Positions 1 to 8,884 of a stretch of 36,752 bases of DNA are shown here, one piece after another. The notes under the pieces were generated by a model, which made no database searches, was not told the DNA's origin, and saw nothing but the letters and a program-made list of their open reading frames with translations. Position numbers and translations under genes: made by a program. Position 1 is the first letter of the stretch, and every line of letters begins with the position of its first letter. The stretch is from Thermoplasmata archaeon (GTDB lineage Archaea > Thermoplasmatota > Penumbrarchaeia > JAEHCK01), in the NCBI GenBank assembly GCA_020696345.1, contig JAEHCK010000036.1:1-36752 (forward strand). The letters run 5' to 3'.

Positions 1-778
1 CGACCGTCATATCTATTTTGATCTTCTGGTCTTTATATGCGTAGAATGTGTAAAAATCCGCACAGTCTGCGATATATGTCAGATCCTCATTGTTGAACGT
101 TTTTCCCTTGGTGATATTGAGGTCTCTGGCATAGTCAAATATCTCATCATTGGAAAACATAGGGTTGACCGGTTCTGTTATATTGATTATTGATAATATA
201 TATTTAAAATTATTACTACTTGGATTTGACACGATCTTGAGATACAGGTACGGGTTTACTTGTGGTATTATCTCGAAAATTGCCGGGTTCGCTTCTGTTG
301 CTACTTGTGTATATGCGATCTTATGTTTTTCTGAATCATACACTTCCATCCAAGGTCCGTTCCCGGGGCTGCTTGTACCATTCAAACTCAGAATGATTAT
401 CACTCTATCCGGATCAATGGTTCCAACCAATTCGCCACCAGTATAATTGTCGGTGCCATTATCGACATCCAGTCTCCAAAAATCGCAAACATCGAATCCA
501 CCACCAACACTGGCGCTAAAGATATGTGTGGTGCCTAACTCATCATATTCAATGATGGACGCCGATGAAAAGTCATCATTTCCGTTCGAGTCGGTATTGG
601 GTAGTCGTGGTGATCGAATGGTAATTGGTCCGGATCTGCCAGATTCTGCATTTACTGTAGTTGAAGTACTGATCATGAACATATAATTTGTGATCATGAT
701 CGATAAAATACAAACAACCACAAGAATAATTTGACTATATGAATGATAATTTTTAACTATAGGGTAGGTCCTCGTCAT
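1..778 (-). CDS. N-terminal part of a secreted protein with PPC-like beta domains (runs off left edge)
   Basis: An open frame on the minus strand starts at ATG 778-776 and stays open to the window edge (259 complete codons). A G-rich Shine-Dalgarno (GGGGGAT) lies just upstream at about 786-792. Residues about 16-40 form a hydrophobic segment (VVVCILSIMITNYMFMI) like a signal peptide or anchor. The mature part has blocks such as NDDFSSA, DVCDFWRLDV and PYLYLKIVSNP, which resemble bacterial pre-peptidase C-terminal (PPC) beta-sandwich domains; a second block (FSNDEIFDYA, ADCADFYTFYAY) looks like another copy. It is probably exported to the cell surface. No enzymatic domain is visible in the part present. 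The PPC assignment is by pattern only; that the frame is coding is much more certain, because the opposite strand offers only short unconvincing frames. Confidence 0.72.
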   Translation of the reverse strand, partial: MTRTYPIVKNYHSYSQIILVVVCILSIMITNYMFMISTSTTVNAESGRSGPITIRSPRLPNTDSNGNDDFSSASIIEYDELGTTHIFSASVGGGFDVCDFWRLDVDNGTDNYTGGELVGTIDPDRVIIILSLNGTSSPGNGPWMEVYDSEKHKIAYTQVATEANPAIFEIIPQVNPYLYLKIVSNPSSNNFKYILSIINITEPVNPMFSNDEIFDYARDLNITKGKTFNNEDLTYIADCADFYTFYAYKDQKIKIDMTV

Positions 779-950
779 ATTGTTATCCCCCAGGGATAAT
801 TGCCGATTATATTGTAATGAATATAAAATATTTTGGATACATTTTTATGATTGTACCCAAATAATGATGATATTAATTAAATTTACTCCAATATAAACAT
901 TTGGATAAAAAAATTATAAAAATGAGATGACCGAATAAAAACTCCAATAT

Positions 951-1799
951 TTACGATAATTTGTGTACCAATCTCAAATATTTAGCCCGCATTTCTTTGG
1001 CCAGACTTTCACCTTTGAATGTTTTGGTAACTTCAGCCAACCGTTCAATTCCTTTGAGCAATCCTTCTTTAGTGGGCGCCTTCATGTCCACACCCGCCTG
1101 CTTGAACTGGAAGTTGATAACAGGCATGGCGCGTTCCGTGCCACCGTGAAGCACACAATAATCCGAAATAATTTCATTTACCACATCTTTTGGGTCAATT
1201 ATATTTTCTAATCGAATGGTATAATCACCCATGATCTCGCATAATCGTTGAAACGATAGGTTAACATTTGCCCCTGATAGTGCACTGGTGAAAAAGAAAT
1301 CCGAATTATATTGTTTTGAGAAATCCATAAGGCGCTGCTCGTCGAATTGCACCTCATTTGTTAGATCGGATTTGTTTGCCATTACTATGAATGGTATTAC
1401 TCCGATAGTATTGAACAATGATGCGATCCAATCTTTGAGGTTGGTCAATGTCTCTTGTGAGGTTAGATCGCAAACGAACATTGCACCGTCAGTATTCAAA
1501 TAGTATCTTCTTAAAAGAGACCAATATTCCCTATCACGATGACCAATTAGATCCCAAATAGTTAGTGTGACCATTAAATTGCTCTCTTTACCCTTGTCGG
1601 TCACTTTTACCATAAGATCTTTTTTAGAGATCTTCGCACCTATTGTGGCAATATACTTATCATCAAACTCATCATTTACATACCGTTTAATTAGTGAGGT
1701 TTTACCCACTCGTGAATCACCAATAAGACAGACCTTCTTTTTCATCACCCGGGGTTCGCCGTTCGTCACAATACCATCTGCTCCAATTTCGAGATTCAA
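951..1799 (-). CDS. Ras/Rab-like small GTPase with C-terminal extension
   Basis: A 282-residue GTP-binding switch protein. All G motifs are visible: P-loop GDSRVGKTS (27-35), switch I threonine in YIATIGA (T52), G3 WDLIGH (82-87), G4 NKSD (142-145) and G5 TSAL (171-174). The G3 Gln that normally positions the catalytic water is His87. About 80 residues follow the G domain and lack a Cys-rich or CAAX-type lipidation tail, so membrane contact would need a partner. The start given is TTG 1799; ATG 1745 (M19, MKKKVCLIGD) would begin directly at the G domain and is a real alternative, since neither has a well-spaced Shine-Dalgarno. It is transcribed divergently from the membrane protein at 2155, whose cytoplasmic domain looks roadblock-like, a fold that regulates such GTPases. 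The family call is firm; the function is not known. Confidence 0.9.
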   Translation of the reverse strand: MNLEIGADGIVTNGEPRVMKKKVCLIGDSRVGKTSLIKRYVNDEFDDKYIATIGAKISKKDLMVKVTDKGKESNLMVTLTIWDLIGHRDREYWSLLRRYYLNTDGAMFVCDLTSQETLTNLKDWIASLFNTIGVIPFIVMANKSDLTNEVQFDEQRLMDFSKQYNSDFFFTSALSGANVNLSFQRLCEIMGDYTIRLENIIDPKDVVNEIISDYCVLHGGTERAMPVINFQFKQAGVDMKAPTKEGLLKGIERLAEVTKTFKGESLAKEMRAKYLRLVHKLS

Positions 1800-2154
1800 A
1801 TATATCTTAAAGCTTAGTTTTTCCCTAAATCGTATCCATATTACTTATTTGTTTCTAATAAAATATTTGTTTTTGATACCCTAACCTATAAATATTTCTA
1901 TTTCCTTATTAGTAGTAGCCATCTTTAGATGGCGATCTTAGATATATTAATATATATCATCTGTATCTATTAACGATATCCCAAGATAACGAGGGCCGGG
2001 ATGTCACAGGGAACTTACGAGCATTAGGCAGATCAGAAAAAACAATACAAAAATTATTGGAAGGGCAATTTTGGAGATTAAAAAAGTACTATTTCGTTAG
2101 CATTCAGACAAATTTAATAAGTATTATTTTAGAGTAAAAAGGGATCGTGTATTT
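1800..2154. promoter_or_regulatory. Divergent intergenic region between GTPase and giant membrane protein
   Basis: No convincing gene is present in these 355 bases. They must hold both promoters. A perfect 6-bp hairpin GCCATC-TTTA-GATGGC sits at 1918-1933, next to an AT palindrome (ATATATTAATATAT, about 1942-1956). TATA-like tracts include ATTTATAGG on the minus strand (about 1888-1896). The plus-strand gene has a modest Shine-Dalgarno (GGGAT, 2141-2145) before ATG 2155. Shared control of the two genes is inferred from layout only. Confidence 0.5.
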
Positions 2155-5100
2155 ATGTCAGAAAAACTTAATAAAATATGTATAATCGGCTTATTGATAC
2201 TTCTCGTATGTGCTGGCACCGCCAGCAGTTTTATACTATTGTTTGGTAGTGCAAATGATAGTATGGCCTGTAACGAGTGTGATCCACTTGAAAATGCCGA
2301 AGTATCAGACGCGTTTGGCGATGTGGAATCTACCGAAGGTACACGCGCCAACACGCGTGATGGTGTGAAAGGACCTATGGAATTGCTTAATAATTCAGAT
2401 ATATCTCAGGTCAGTGATTGGGTGTTTGTTAACGGCACGAGAATGAAACTGGTTCCAAACCCTCTTGATCTGCGTGTAGAGGTAGGCTATGATAATCCAA
2501 CGGCGCCAACAAAGATAAAAGTTGAGAATTGGCAGCCTCTTGACTTGACTGAAACACCTATTTCACCTCCCTTAATGGGCCGGTTCAACCAGACATTTAA
2601 TAAACCGATCTGGACATCAACAGCTCCAAATTCCGTTATTTGCAGTTTCGATTACGAGGCCTGGCTCTATGATGGCCTCATCAATGGTATCGGTAACCCG
2701 GGGATCTATGCCGATATTATCTTAGAAATAAAGAACACGGCTTCAGGTACCTGGGGCGTCTGGCCGATCGAACAGGACGGTACGCCGATTTATGGTAACG
2801 GTTCAATTAAAACCGGTGATCCACGAGTAAACCACCCTCCCAACCAAGTACCACAATTTATTACAGAGGATATAGCCTCGGGCCCCACCGGCGGCAGCTT
2901 TCCGGCTGGTAGTACATTCGATCTCTCACCACCGGGAACCTACGAATTGAGCATTATATTTCAATATTGGAGCGATACGTCCGGATTCTCCGCAGCGTGT
3001 GATTTTAAGATTGTCTTTGATAATGTTTCACTGAGTATAATGGATGCAAAGGTGCCGGAGGTATATAATAAAAATAACATCACCACATTTGGTCCGTATA
3101 ATAACGACACTTATGATGACGAACCCCTTGGTATGATCGACATCGATTTCGATGCCGGAGCCGGGATGGCCACGCCATTGGATGAAGGCAAATACAGGCT
3201 GAACAATTCCGGGACGCCTAATGATTGGCAGCAAATTTTCAAAATAAAAGAGATGGACTATAAGCAGAATTGGTCAATTTCCCAAGAATGGGCAAATCTG
3301 GCCGAAGGTAGAAACAACCTGGATATTTATTGCAACGATCATGCGGGAAACTATAACGATTCCGTGCACATTACTGTTATAAAAGATACGCGTAAACCGA
3401 TATCCAAGGCTAATGTTTCAGAAGAATATTATACCACCGAAGAATTCGATGTTTACTTCACGGCGTCCGACCCCGGACTTACGGATAACCCAGTTACCTC
3501 GGGTGGCTTTGACAACACCGTAAAATTGGAGGTCCGGTATAACGGCCAAGATCCTATTAATTACACAACACCATCCAATCCCAATGGATCATTTACAACC
3601 AGTCCGATCAAGTTCAATATCACACATTTGGGTACGGGGTATGGAGAAGGAAAATATGAATTATCTACGATTGCATTTGATAATGCCAGTAACATAGAGG
3701 ACCCGCCAAGTGTTCCCGATATAACAATCGCGATCGATCTCAATTTGCCCAGCTCGGAAGTCTTGCCCCTAGCATCAACGATAAATGTAGATACTTTCGA
3801 TATTAAATATACTGCAAGCGATTCGGCGAGCGGTATACATCATGTGGAACTATGGTATTATTATCAAGATGAATGGCGTAAATGGCATGATACAAATCAC
3901 CTCGACGGCAATTTTACAGAGAGCCCGATCTCGTTCACTGCAGCGAATGATGGCGATTATGAGTTCTATTCAGTGGCTTATGATAATGCAAGTCATATAG
4001 AAGAATTTGGAATTCCCGGGTCAACAACGGAATCAGATACGTATACCACTGTAGATTCACGTCCACCCCACCCAAAGTTCATCAAACCTGAAAGAAAACA
4101 TATCAGTGGAAAGAACACCATTGCAGTAAAATCCGACGAAGACACTCAGTATGTGGAATTTTATTATTGGATAGACCTGGATAAAGATGGTTCAGCTGTT
4201 GATATAGATGGCGTAGCTGATGATCCTGACGATATAAACAGCAGCTGGAAGTTGATCGAAAAGGTGACCGAGCCCTCGGAAGACATGCCAGTTAATTGGT
4301 CCACCGAATGGAATACCGATGCCGGCACCGATTTTGACACAGAAGAGCTCATGGTGGTCTTAAAGGCGGTTGCGACCGATAATGGAGACAAGGTGGGTTA
4401 CAATACAACAAATGATACCGAAGTCGATAACATCGCTCCAGTTGTAACAATAACAAACCCCGTACCACTCAGCCCGGAAAATGGAGCCTTTATCAATATC
4501 AACTATACCACAGACCCCGATGTAATGTTTGCAACATTCTATTATAGAATACATGGAGATACAGAGTGGATAAATATAATCGATAAGGCAGATCACACGT
4601 ATGGCGATACCCTTGGTACTTTTCAATGGGAACTACCAATAGAATTCCGTAATTCCAGACCAGTTATTGATATCCGTGTTGAGGCCATCGATGATGCATT
4701 GAACACAGGTACGGGCGATGTAGAAGAAGTGCCAATCAATCAGCAAGGCCCTCATATCGACAACGGTTTTACAAAAGAGATAAATTGGGAAGAGGATTTT
4801 GGAAGACTAGTGCAACAACTTTCACTATACGAATCACATCCAAATATTAAATCCCCTTCCGATGATCTGAAATGGTATGTGACCGGGAACAGTAAACAAC
4901 TGTTCCATATTACCGGCGATAACAGTACGGGTATAAACTCCGATACGTTTGTTTTTAACAGTATTGCCAATAGACATGGAAATGAGACATTAACGTTCCA
5001 CTTACACGATCCCAATGGTATAGAGGCTATAGTCGAACAGACGATAATTGTACACCCGGATAACGATGAACCTGTTCTGGCTCTGCCCGAGGATCCGATC

Positions 5101-7575
5101 CATGTGGTTTACGGCGAGCCAGATACTTTTGACCTTTCATATTTTATTTATGATGTGGACAATAAGATATCGGAGCTGACTTTGAACACTGATGATCAGG
5201 ACCATATCACAGTAAATATGTTGAGCCTCACATTCAATTATGACGAATCCATGGATGGAGAAACAAAAACAATTTTGTTAACGGTCCGAGACCTTGAGGA
5301 TTCTGCTTCAGGAGCTTTACGAGTTTACATTTCGGACAATCATCGACCCAAACTGATCCAAAATTTCCCAACCGACCTGGAGCTCGAAAGCGGTCATATC
5401 GAAGAGAATTATCTTGACCTGGATGAACATTTCGATGATATGGAAGATGATGACGAACTAACTTTTAGCTGGGAGATTATAAAGTATGTCGATGAAGATG
5501 ATATGGTATTCATTGATATCGATCCCATCACCAATGAGGTAACTTTCGAAGCAGTTGCAAATGTAGAGGGAGAGGTGACCATCCGTTTCACAGCAAAAGA
5601 CCCACTTGGCGCCTGGGGTGTGGGACACATGACGATCACCATCACAGATGTCCCCGACTCGCCCAGGATCAAGCCGATACCCGATATCAATGTTCATTAC
5701 TACAACCCGGACTCTACGACCGATTATGAAGGCTACGGCTACGATTTCTCGTATTTCGTCTACGACCCCGACACCGACCGCTCGGAGCTAATTATCTGGG
5801 CAAAGTCCACCATGGACGGAGATAACGATGCCTGGGTCCAGCCAGACCCGAAGAATAATATGAGATTAATATTCAAGTTCCCGTTCACGGCCGTAGGCAA
5901 ACATACATTGGTCCTGTATGCACAGGATCGGGATCAGGGAACAGAAATGGCTTATAGACATTTCAATGTTACTGTAATAATCGATGCCTGGCCGGTTGAA
6001 TATATCGGTACGATCCCCGAACAAAGTTTTCTCGAGGACGTTGTAAAAGAAGATGCATTCAGAATGGATGATTATTTCAACGACAGAGACGGTCAAGCGG
6101 GCGGGACCGATTATTCGATAGTGGAACAACCAGGAGCCAAGGTCAATGCAGTGATCGACGAGTACAACAATGTGACTTTATCATCCAACAAGCAAAATTG
6201 GAACGGTGAAGAAGAGGTTGTGATCCTGGCAATGGATACTAACCCGGTGCAGTATGTATATGCCATTTTCAATGTTATTGTGATACCTGTAAACGATCCA
6301 CCCACGATCGACAATATCCCCGTTATCAATGTAACGGTAAAAAAAGAAGAATCGTTTAATTTGAAGGATTATATCCACGATATTGATACAAAATTTGAAT
6401 ATCTGGAGATAATATCGGGTGACACCGTCCATGTTGAAGTCACCGATCAATGGTTAACGATCAGATACGATAAAGCAGGTAAATACACGGTTCTGATAGA
6501 GGTTGTGGATATCGATAAAAGCAAAGCCAGCACTACAATTACAATAAATGTCCAAGCACCACCAACAGAAGAAGAACGCATTCCCGAATGGTTAATTTAT
6601 GCGATCGTCATGGCAATAATAGTTGTAATTCTTGTAATTCTCTTCATTGCGATCGTAATGACGCGGTATAAAGTTCTCGAAATATTCCTTATTCATCAAA
6701 GTGGAATATTATTAACACATCTCTCACATGATCATGAACAGCAAAGGGATGATGAGATATTAAGCGGTATGTTCACTGCGGTCCAGGAATTTATTAAAGA
6801 TTCATTTTCCGGCTCGGCCAGTGGAGAGCCAGTTGGTTCTGGCGAGGATTATGTATTAAAAGAAATGAAGATCGGAGATAATAAAAATATTCTAATAGAA
6901 CGCGGTAAATATGTTTACCTGGCGGTGATCTTCTCCGGACGCGGCGCCAATAAATTACGATCCAGGATCAAAAACACTCTTAATTCCATTGAAACACAAT
7001 ATGAGCTTCCATTTAAAACCTGGGTTGGTGACATGGATAAGATCGCGGGTGTGGAGAATTTATTACAACCATTGATACCCGAGGGAGGTAAACCCGTAAT
7101 GGTTGACGATAAAGCCCTAGGACGAGTACCGGCGCCAGCAGTATCACCCGGGCCCACGCCTACACCCACACCCACAGCGCCTCAACCTACACCACAGGCA
7201 CCAATACCAACACCAACACCAATACCGATAAGTGTCAAGCCAAAACCTGCGGTAGTAACGCCTATTAAACCGGTTCAACCGGTGAAACCAATGGCTCCAT
7301 CACCATCGCCTCGGGTTCCGGCTCCAGTTCCAGTTTCAGTTCCAACTCCCTCTCCAGCTCCGGCAATTATGGGCGCACCTGCAACACCGAAACCAGCCAT
7401 AATGCCGACATCTGCCAGACCTGCAACTGCAACTGTGCAACCAGCCGTTGCCAAACCAGCCACCGCAGCCACAGCCATTCTCGGTGCGCCAAAATGTCCA
7501 AAGTGTGGCGCTTCCGCACAGAAATTCCCGGACGGAAGCTTGCTCTGCACCAAATGCGGTTACACAGGCAAATGA
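2155..7575 (+). CDS. Giant single-pass membrane protein: Ig/cadherin-like ectodomain, cytoplasmic roadblock/longin-like domain, Pro-rich linker, zinc ribbon
   Basis: 1806 residues. A signal or anchor segment lies at about 8-32. Residues about 45-1475 are an Asp/Asn-rich extracellular stack: Ig-like units marked by repeats of the type DVYFTASDPG and DIKYTASDSASG, then cadherin-like units that start with DNEPVLALPE, HRPKLIQNFP, SPRIKPIPDI, PVEYIGTIPE and NDPPTIDNIP. One transmembrane helix spans about 1480-1503. The cytoplasmic part (about 1504-1640) shows the order beta-beta-alpha (ILSGMFTAVQEFIKDSF) then three strands (VLKEMKIG, NILIERGK, YVYLAVIFSG) and a final helix, matching a roadblock/longin profilin-like fold. 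A Pro-rich linker (1656-1780) leads to a C-terminal zinc ribbon with Cys 1781, 1784, 1798 and 1801. The layout suggests a surface receptor or adhesin signalling inward, perhaps to the divergent GTPase. Topology is well supported; the roadblock call rests on predicted secondary structure and the partner is inferred. Confidence 0.85.
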   Translation: MSEKLNKICIIGLLILLVCAGTASSFILLFGSANDSMACNECDPLENAEVSDAFGDVESTEGTRANTRDGVKGPMELLNNSDISQVSDWVFVNGTRMKLVPNPLDLRVEVGYDNPTAPTKIKVENWQPLDLTETPISPPLMGRFNQTFNKPIWTSTAPNSVICSFDYEAWLYDGLINGIGNPGIYADIILEIKNTASGTWGVWPIEQDGTPIYGNGSIKTGDPRVNHPPNQVPQFITEDIASGPTGGSFPAGSTFDLSPPGTYELSIIFQYWSDTSGFSAACDFKIVFDNVSLSIMDAKVPEVYNKNNITTFGPYNNDTYDDEPLGMIDIDFDAGAGMATPLDEGKYRLNNSGTPNDWQQIFKIKEMDYKQNWSISQEWANLAEGRNNLDIYCNDHAGNYNDSVHITVIKDTRKPISKANVSEEYYTTEEFDVYFTASDPGLTDNPVTSGGFDNTVKLEVRYNGQDPINYTTPSNPNGSFTTSPIKFNITHLGTGYGEGKYELSTIAFDNASNIEDPPSVPDITIAIDLNLPSSEVLPLASTINVDTFDIKYTASDSASGIHHVELWYYYQDEWRKWHDTNHLDGNFTESPISFTAANDGDYEFYSVAYDNASHIEEFGIPGSTTESDTYTTVDSRPPHPKFIKPERKHISGKNTIAVKSDEDTQYVEFYYWIDLDKDGSAVDIDGVADDPDDINSSWKLIEKVTEPSEDMPVNWSTEWNTDAGTDFDTEELMVVLKAVATDNGDKVGYNTTNDTEVDNIAPVVTITNPVPLSPENGAFININYTTDPDVMFATFYYRIHGDTEWINIIDKADHTYGDTLGTFQWELPIEFRNSRPVIDIRVEAIDDALNTGTGDVEEVPINQQGPHIDNGFTKEINWEEDFGRLVQQLSLYESHPNIKSPSDDLKWYVTGNSKQLFHITGDNSTGINSDTFVFNSIANRHGNETLTFHLHDPNGIEAIVEQTIIVHPDNDEPVLALPEDPIHVVYGEPDTFDLSYFIYDVDNKISELTLNTDDQDHITVNMLSLTFNYDESMDGETKTILLTVRDLEDSASGALRVYISDNHRPKLIQNFPTDLELESGHIEENYLDLDEHFDDMEDDDELTFSWEIIKYVDEDDMVFIDIDPITNEVTFEAVANVEGEVTIRFTAKDPLGAWGVGHMTITITDVPDSPRIKPIPDINVHYYNPDSTTDYEGYGYDFSYFVYDPDTDRSELIIWAKSTMDGDNDAWVQPDPKNNMRLIFKFPFTAVGKHTLVLYAQDRDQGTEMAYRHFNVTVIIDAWPVEYIGTIPEQSFLEDVVKEDAFRMDDYFNDRDGQAGGTDYSIVEQPGAKVNAVIDEYNNVTLSSNKQNWNGEEEVVILAMDTNPVQYVYAIFNVIVIPVNDPPTIDNIPVINVTVKKEESFNLKDYIHDIDTKFEYLEIISGDTVHVEVTDQWLTIRYDKAGKYTVLIEVVDIDKSKASTTITINVQAPPTEEERIPEWLIYAIVMAIIVVILVILFIAIVMTRYKVLEIFLIHQSGILLTHLSHDHEQQRDDEILSGMFTAVQEFIKDSFSGSASGEPVGSGEDYVLKEMKIGDNKNILIERGKYVYLAVIFSGRGANKLRSRIKNTLNSIETQYELPFKTWVGDMDKIAGVENLLQPLIPEGGKPVMVDDKALGRVPAPAVSPGPTPTPTPTAPQPTPQAPIPTPTPIPISVKPKPAVVTPIKPVQPVKPMAPSPSPRVPAPVPVSVPTPSPAPAIMGAPATPKPAIMPTSARPATATVQPAVAKPATAATAILGAPKCPKCGASAQKFPDGSLLCTKCGYTGK

Positions 7576-7587
7576 TCAAAATATAAT

Positions 7588-7631
7588 AAAAAAATGCTAT
7601 GCAAATAAAATGTTAACAAATGCATTTTTTT
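7588..7631 (+). terminator. Long-stem terminator candidate after the giant membrane protein
   Basis: A perfect 10-nt inverted repeat, AAAAAAATGC (7588-7597) and GCATTTTTTT (7622-7631), closes a loop of about 24 nt and ends in seven T. It begins 13 bases after the stop codon at 7575. A T-tract end fits archaeal termination, but the stem is A/T-rich and weak. Confidence 0.5.
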
Positions 7632-7647
7632 ATTAATTCAGATACCG

Positions 7648-7970
7648 TTAAACGAAAGCGTACTACGGTTTCGAACGTAAACTTTTTGACGGTTACTTGC
7701 GCTGGCTTACCCCTCGCAAAAAGTTTTACGATCATCCCAAAACTCGGGGATAAGCCTGCTCAGTTACCGTTAGCCGAAACCGTCTGCCGATACAAGATAG
7801 TATTCTTCGAATACAATCGAGGTCTTAGAATTCAGCATTACTTATAAAATCGAGAATTCTAACACCAATATAAAACTCTTCAAGTTTAATCTAGACCTCA
7901 AAATTCGTTCATATATTTAAGTTATGAATTTTGACGTCGAGCCTCGAAACCGTTTACCGAAAATGCTATC
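7648..7970. repeat. Intergenic region with three copies of a degenerate ~20-nt motif
   Basis: Between 7576 and 8015 I see no convincing gene. Three related stretches occur: TACCGTTAAACGAAAGCGT near 7643-7661, TACCGTTAGCCGAAACCGT at 7765-7783, and CGAAACCGTTTACCGAAAA near 7945-7963. Around the first copy are nested inverted repeats: TACG and CGTA enclosing TTTCGAA, and CGTAAACTTTTTG (7676-7688) against CAAAAAGTTTTACG (7717-7730). TATA-like boxes lie at 7842-7849 (TTATAAAA) and about 7911-7919 and may serve prs. These are observations of sequence only; a role as operator or structured leader is a guess. Confidence 0.45.
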
Positions 7971-7987
7971 AATATATCATTTAAAGA

Positions 7988-8009
7988 CCTAATCAACTGG
8001 TTAGGGGGG
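7988..8009 (+). promoter_or_regulatory. Shine-Dalgarno hairpin in the prs leader
   Basis: Bases 7988-7994 (CCTAATC) pair with 7999-8005 (GGTTAGG) around a 4-nt AACT loop, with one G-U pair. The 3' arm overlaps the first two bases of an unusually strong Shine-Dalgarno run of six G (8004-8009), six bases before the prs ATG at 8016. The hairpin could modulate ribosome access. The G-run clearly fixes the start codon; regulation is inferred. Confidence 0.45.
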
Positions 8010-8015
8010 ACCGAT

Positions 8016-8873
8016 ATGATAATCGTACCAGGTAAAACATCGAAGAAATTAGCTATTAATTTGGGAAAAGAACTGGGAGCATCCTGTGCTGAAGTTGAAA
8101 TAACAAGATTTCCCGACCATGAAGGAAAGGTACGACTCGATACCAACTTGGATAATGAAACGATCATTTTAGTGCAAAATACATATCCTGACGAAAATGT
8201 AGTGGAATTATTCCTATTGCAAGATGCTATCCATGAATTCAATATTGAGCAATTGATCACTGTGATCCCTTATTATGGCTATGCACGCCAAGATAAGAAG
8301 TTCAACACCGGTGAAAGCATAAGCGCACGTGCACTGGCTAAACATATTGAACTTATGACCGATAAGGTAATTTTGATAGATATCCATGCCAAAACGATCT
8401 TGGATTGGTTCGATAAACCGGTCATTGAAGTTACAGGTATGGTCCTGATGGGGGAGTTTTTGAAACAATACTCACCGGACATAATCATGGCCCCTGATAA
8501 AGGCGCTATAGACCGTGCCTCTATTGTGGCAAAGGTGTTAGGCTCGGATTTTGATTATTTGGAAAAGACCCGGTTGGACGGTAATACGGTTGTAATGAAG
8601 GCGAAGGAATTGGATGTAAAAGGCCGATCTGTGGCGATCGTTGATGATATAATTGCCACTGGAGGAACGATCATAAAAGCGACCAATGAATTGAAACAAC
8701 AGGGGGCCACGAACGTGTATGCGGCTTGTACGCATGGGTTGTACACATCAGATGCGATCCCAAAATTGGTTAAGTGCTGTGATAAAGTCATTTCGACAGA
8801 TACACTCGAGACCGAAACAAGTGTGATCACTCTGGCGCCGGCAATTGCGAAGAGCATAGGAAAATTGGAATAA
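8016..8873 (+). CDS. prs: Ribose-phosphate pyrophosphokinase (PRPP synthetase), archaeal type
   Basis: 285 residues, the short form usual in archaea. The enzyme transfers pyrophosphate from ATP to ribose 5-phosphate to make PRPP for nucleotide, histidine and tryptophan synthesis in the cytoplasm. Visible signatures: RFPDHEGKVRL near the N-terminus, YYGYARQDKKF (ATP-binding, R91-K94), GESISARALA, DIHAKTILDWF with the conserved His, and the PRPP-binding loop VDDIIATGGTI (209-219). The start ATG 8016 has a six-G Shine-Dalgarno six bases upstream. It is monocistronic by layout: about 440 bases of repeat-rich DNA precede it and the 28-nt repeat array begins 11 bases after its stop. Whether the enzyme is of the phosphate-activated or the phosphate-independent class cannot be told here. 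Confidence 0.95.
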   Translation: MIIVPGKTSKKLAINLGKELGASCAEVEITRFPDHEGKVRLDTNLDNETIILVQNTYPDENVVELFLLQDAIHEFNIEQLITVIPYYGYARQDKKFNTGESISARALAKHIELMTDKVILIDIHAKTILDWFDKPVIEVTGMVLMGEFLKQYSPDIIMAPDKGAIDRASIVAKVLGSDFDYLEKTRLDGNTVVMKAKELDVKGRSVAIVDDIIATGGTIIKATNELKQQGATNVYAACTHGLYTSDAIPKLVKCCDKVISTDTLETETSVITLAPAIAKSIGKLE

Positions 8874-8884
8874 TGGGTGTTGAA

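Noticed and set aside
150..686. Two short plus-strand frames
   Set aside because: They lie opposite a long minus-strand frame with a start, ribosome-binding site and signal-like segment that explains the region better.
7660..7685. tRNA T-arm-like TTCGAA segment
   Set aside because: The loop is eight bases on a 4-bp stem, and no acceptor, D or anticodon arm can be drawn around it.
7620..7847. 75-codon plus-strand frame in the prs upstream gap
   Set aside because: No Shine-Dalgarno, overlaps the inverted repeats and terminator, and the product has no recognisable features.
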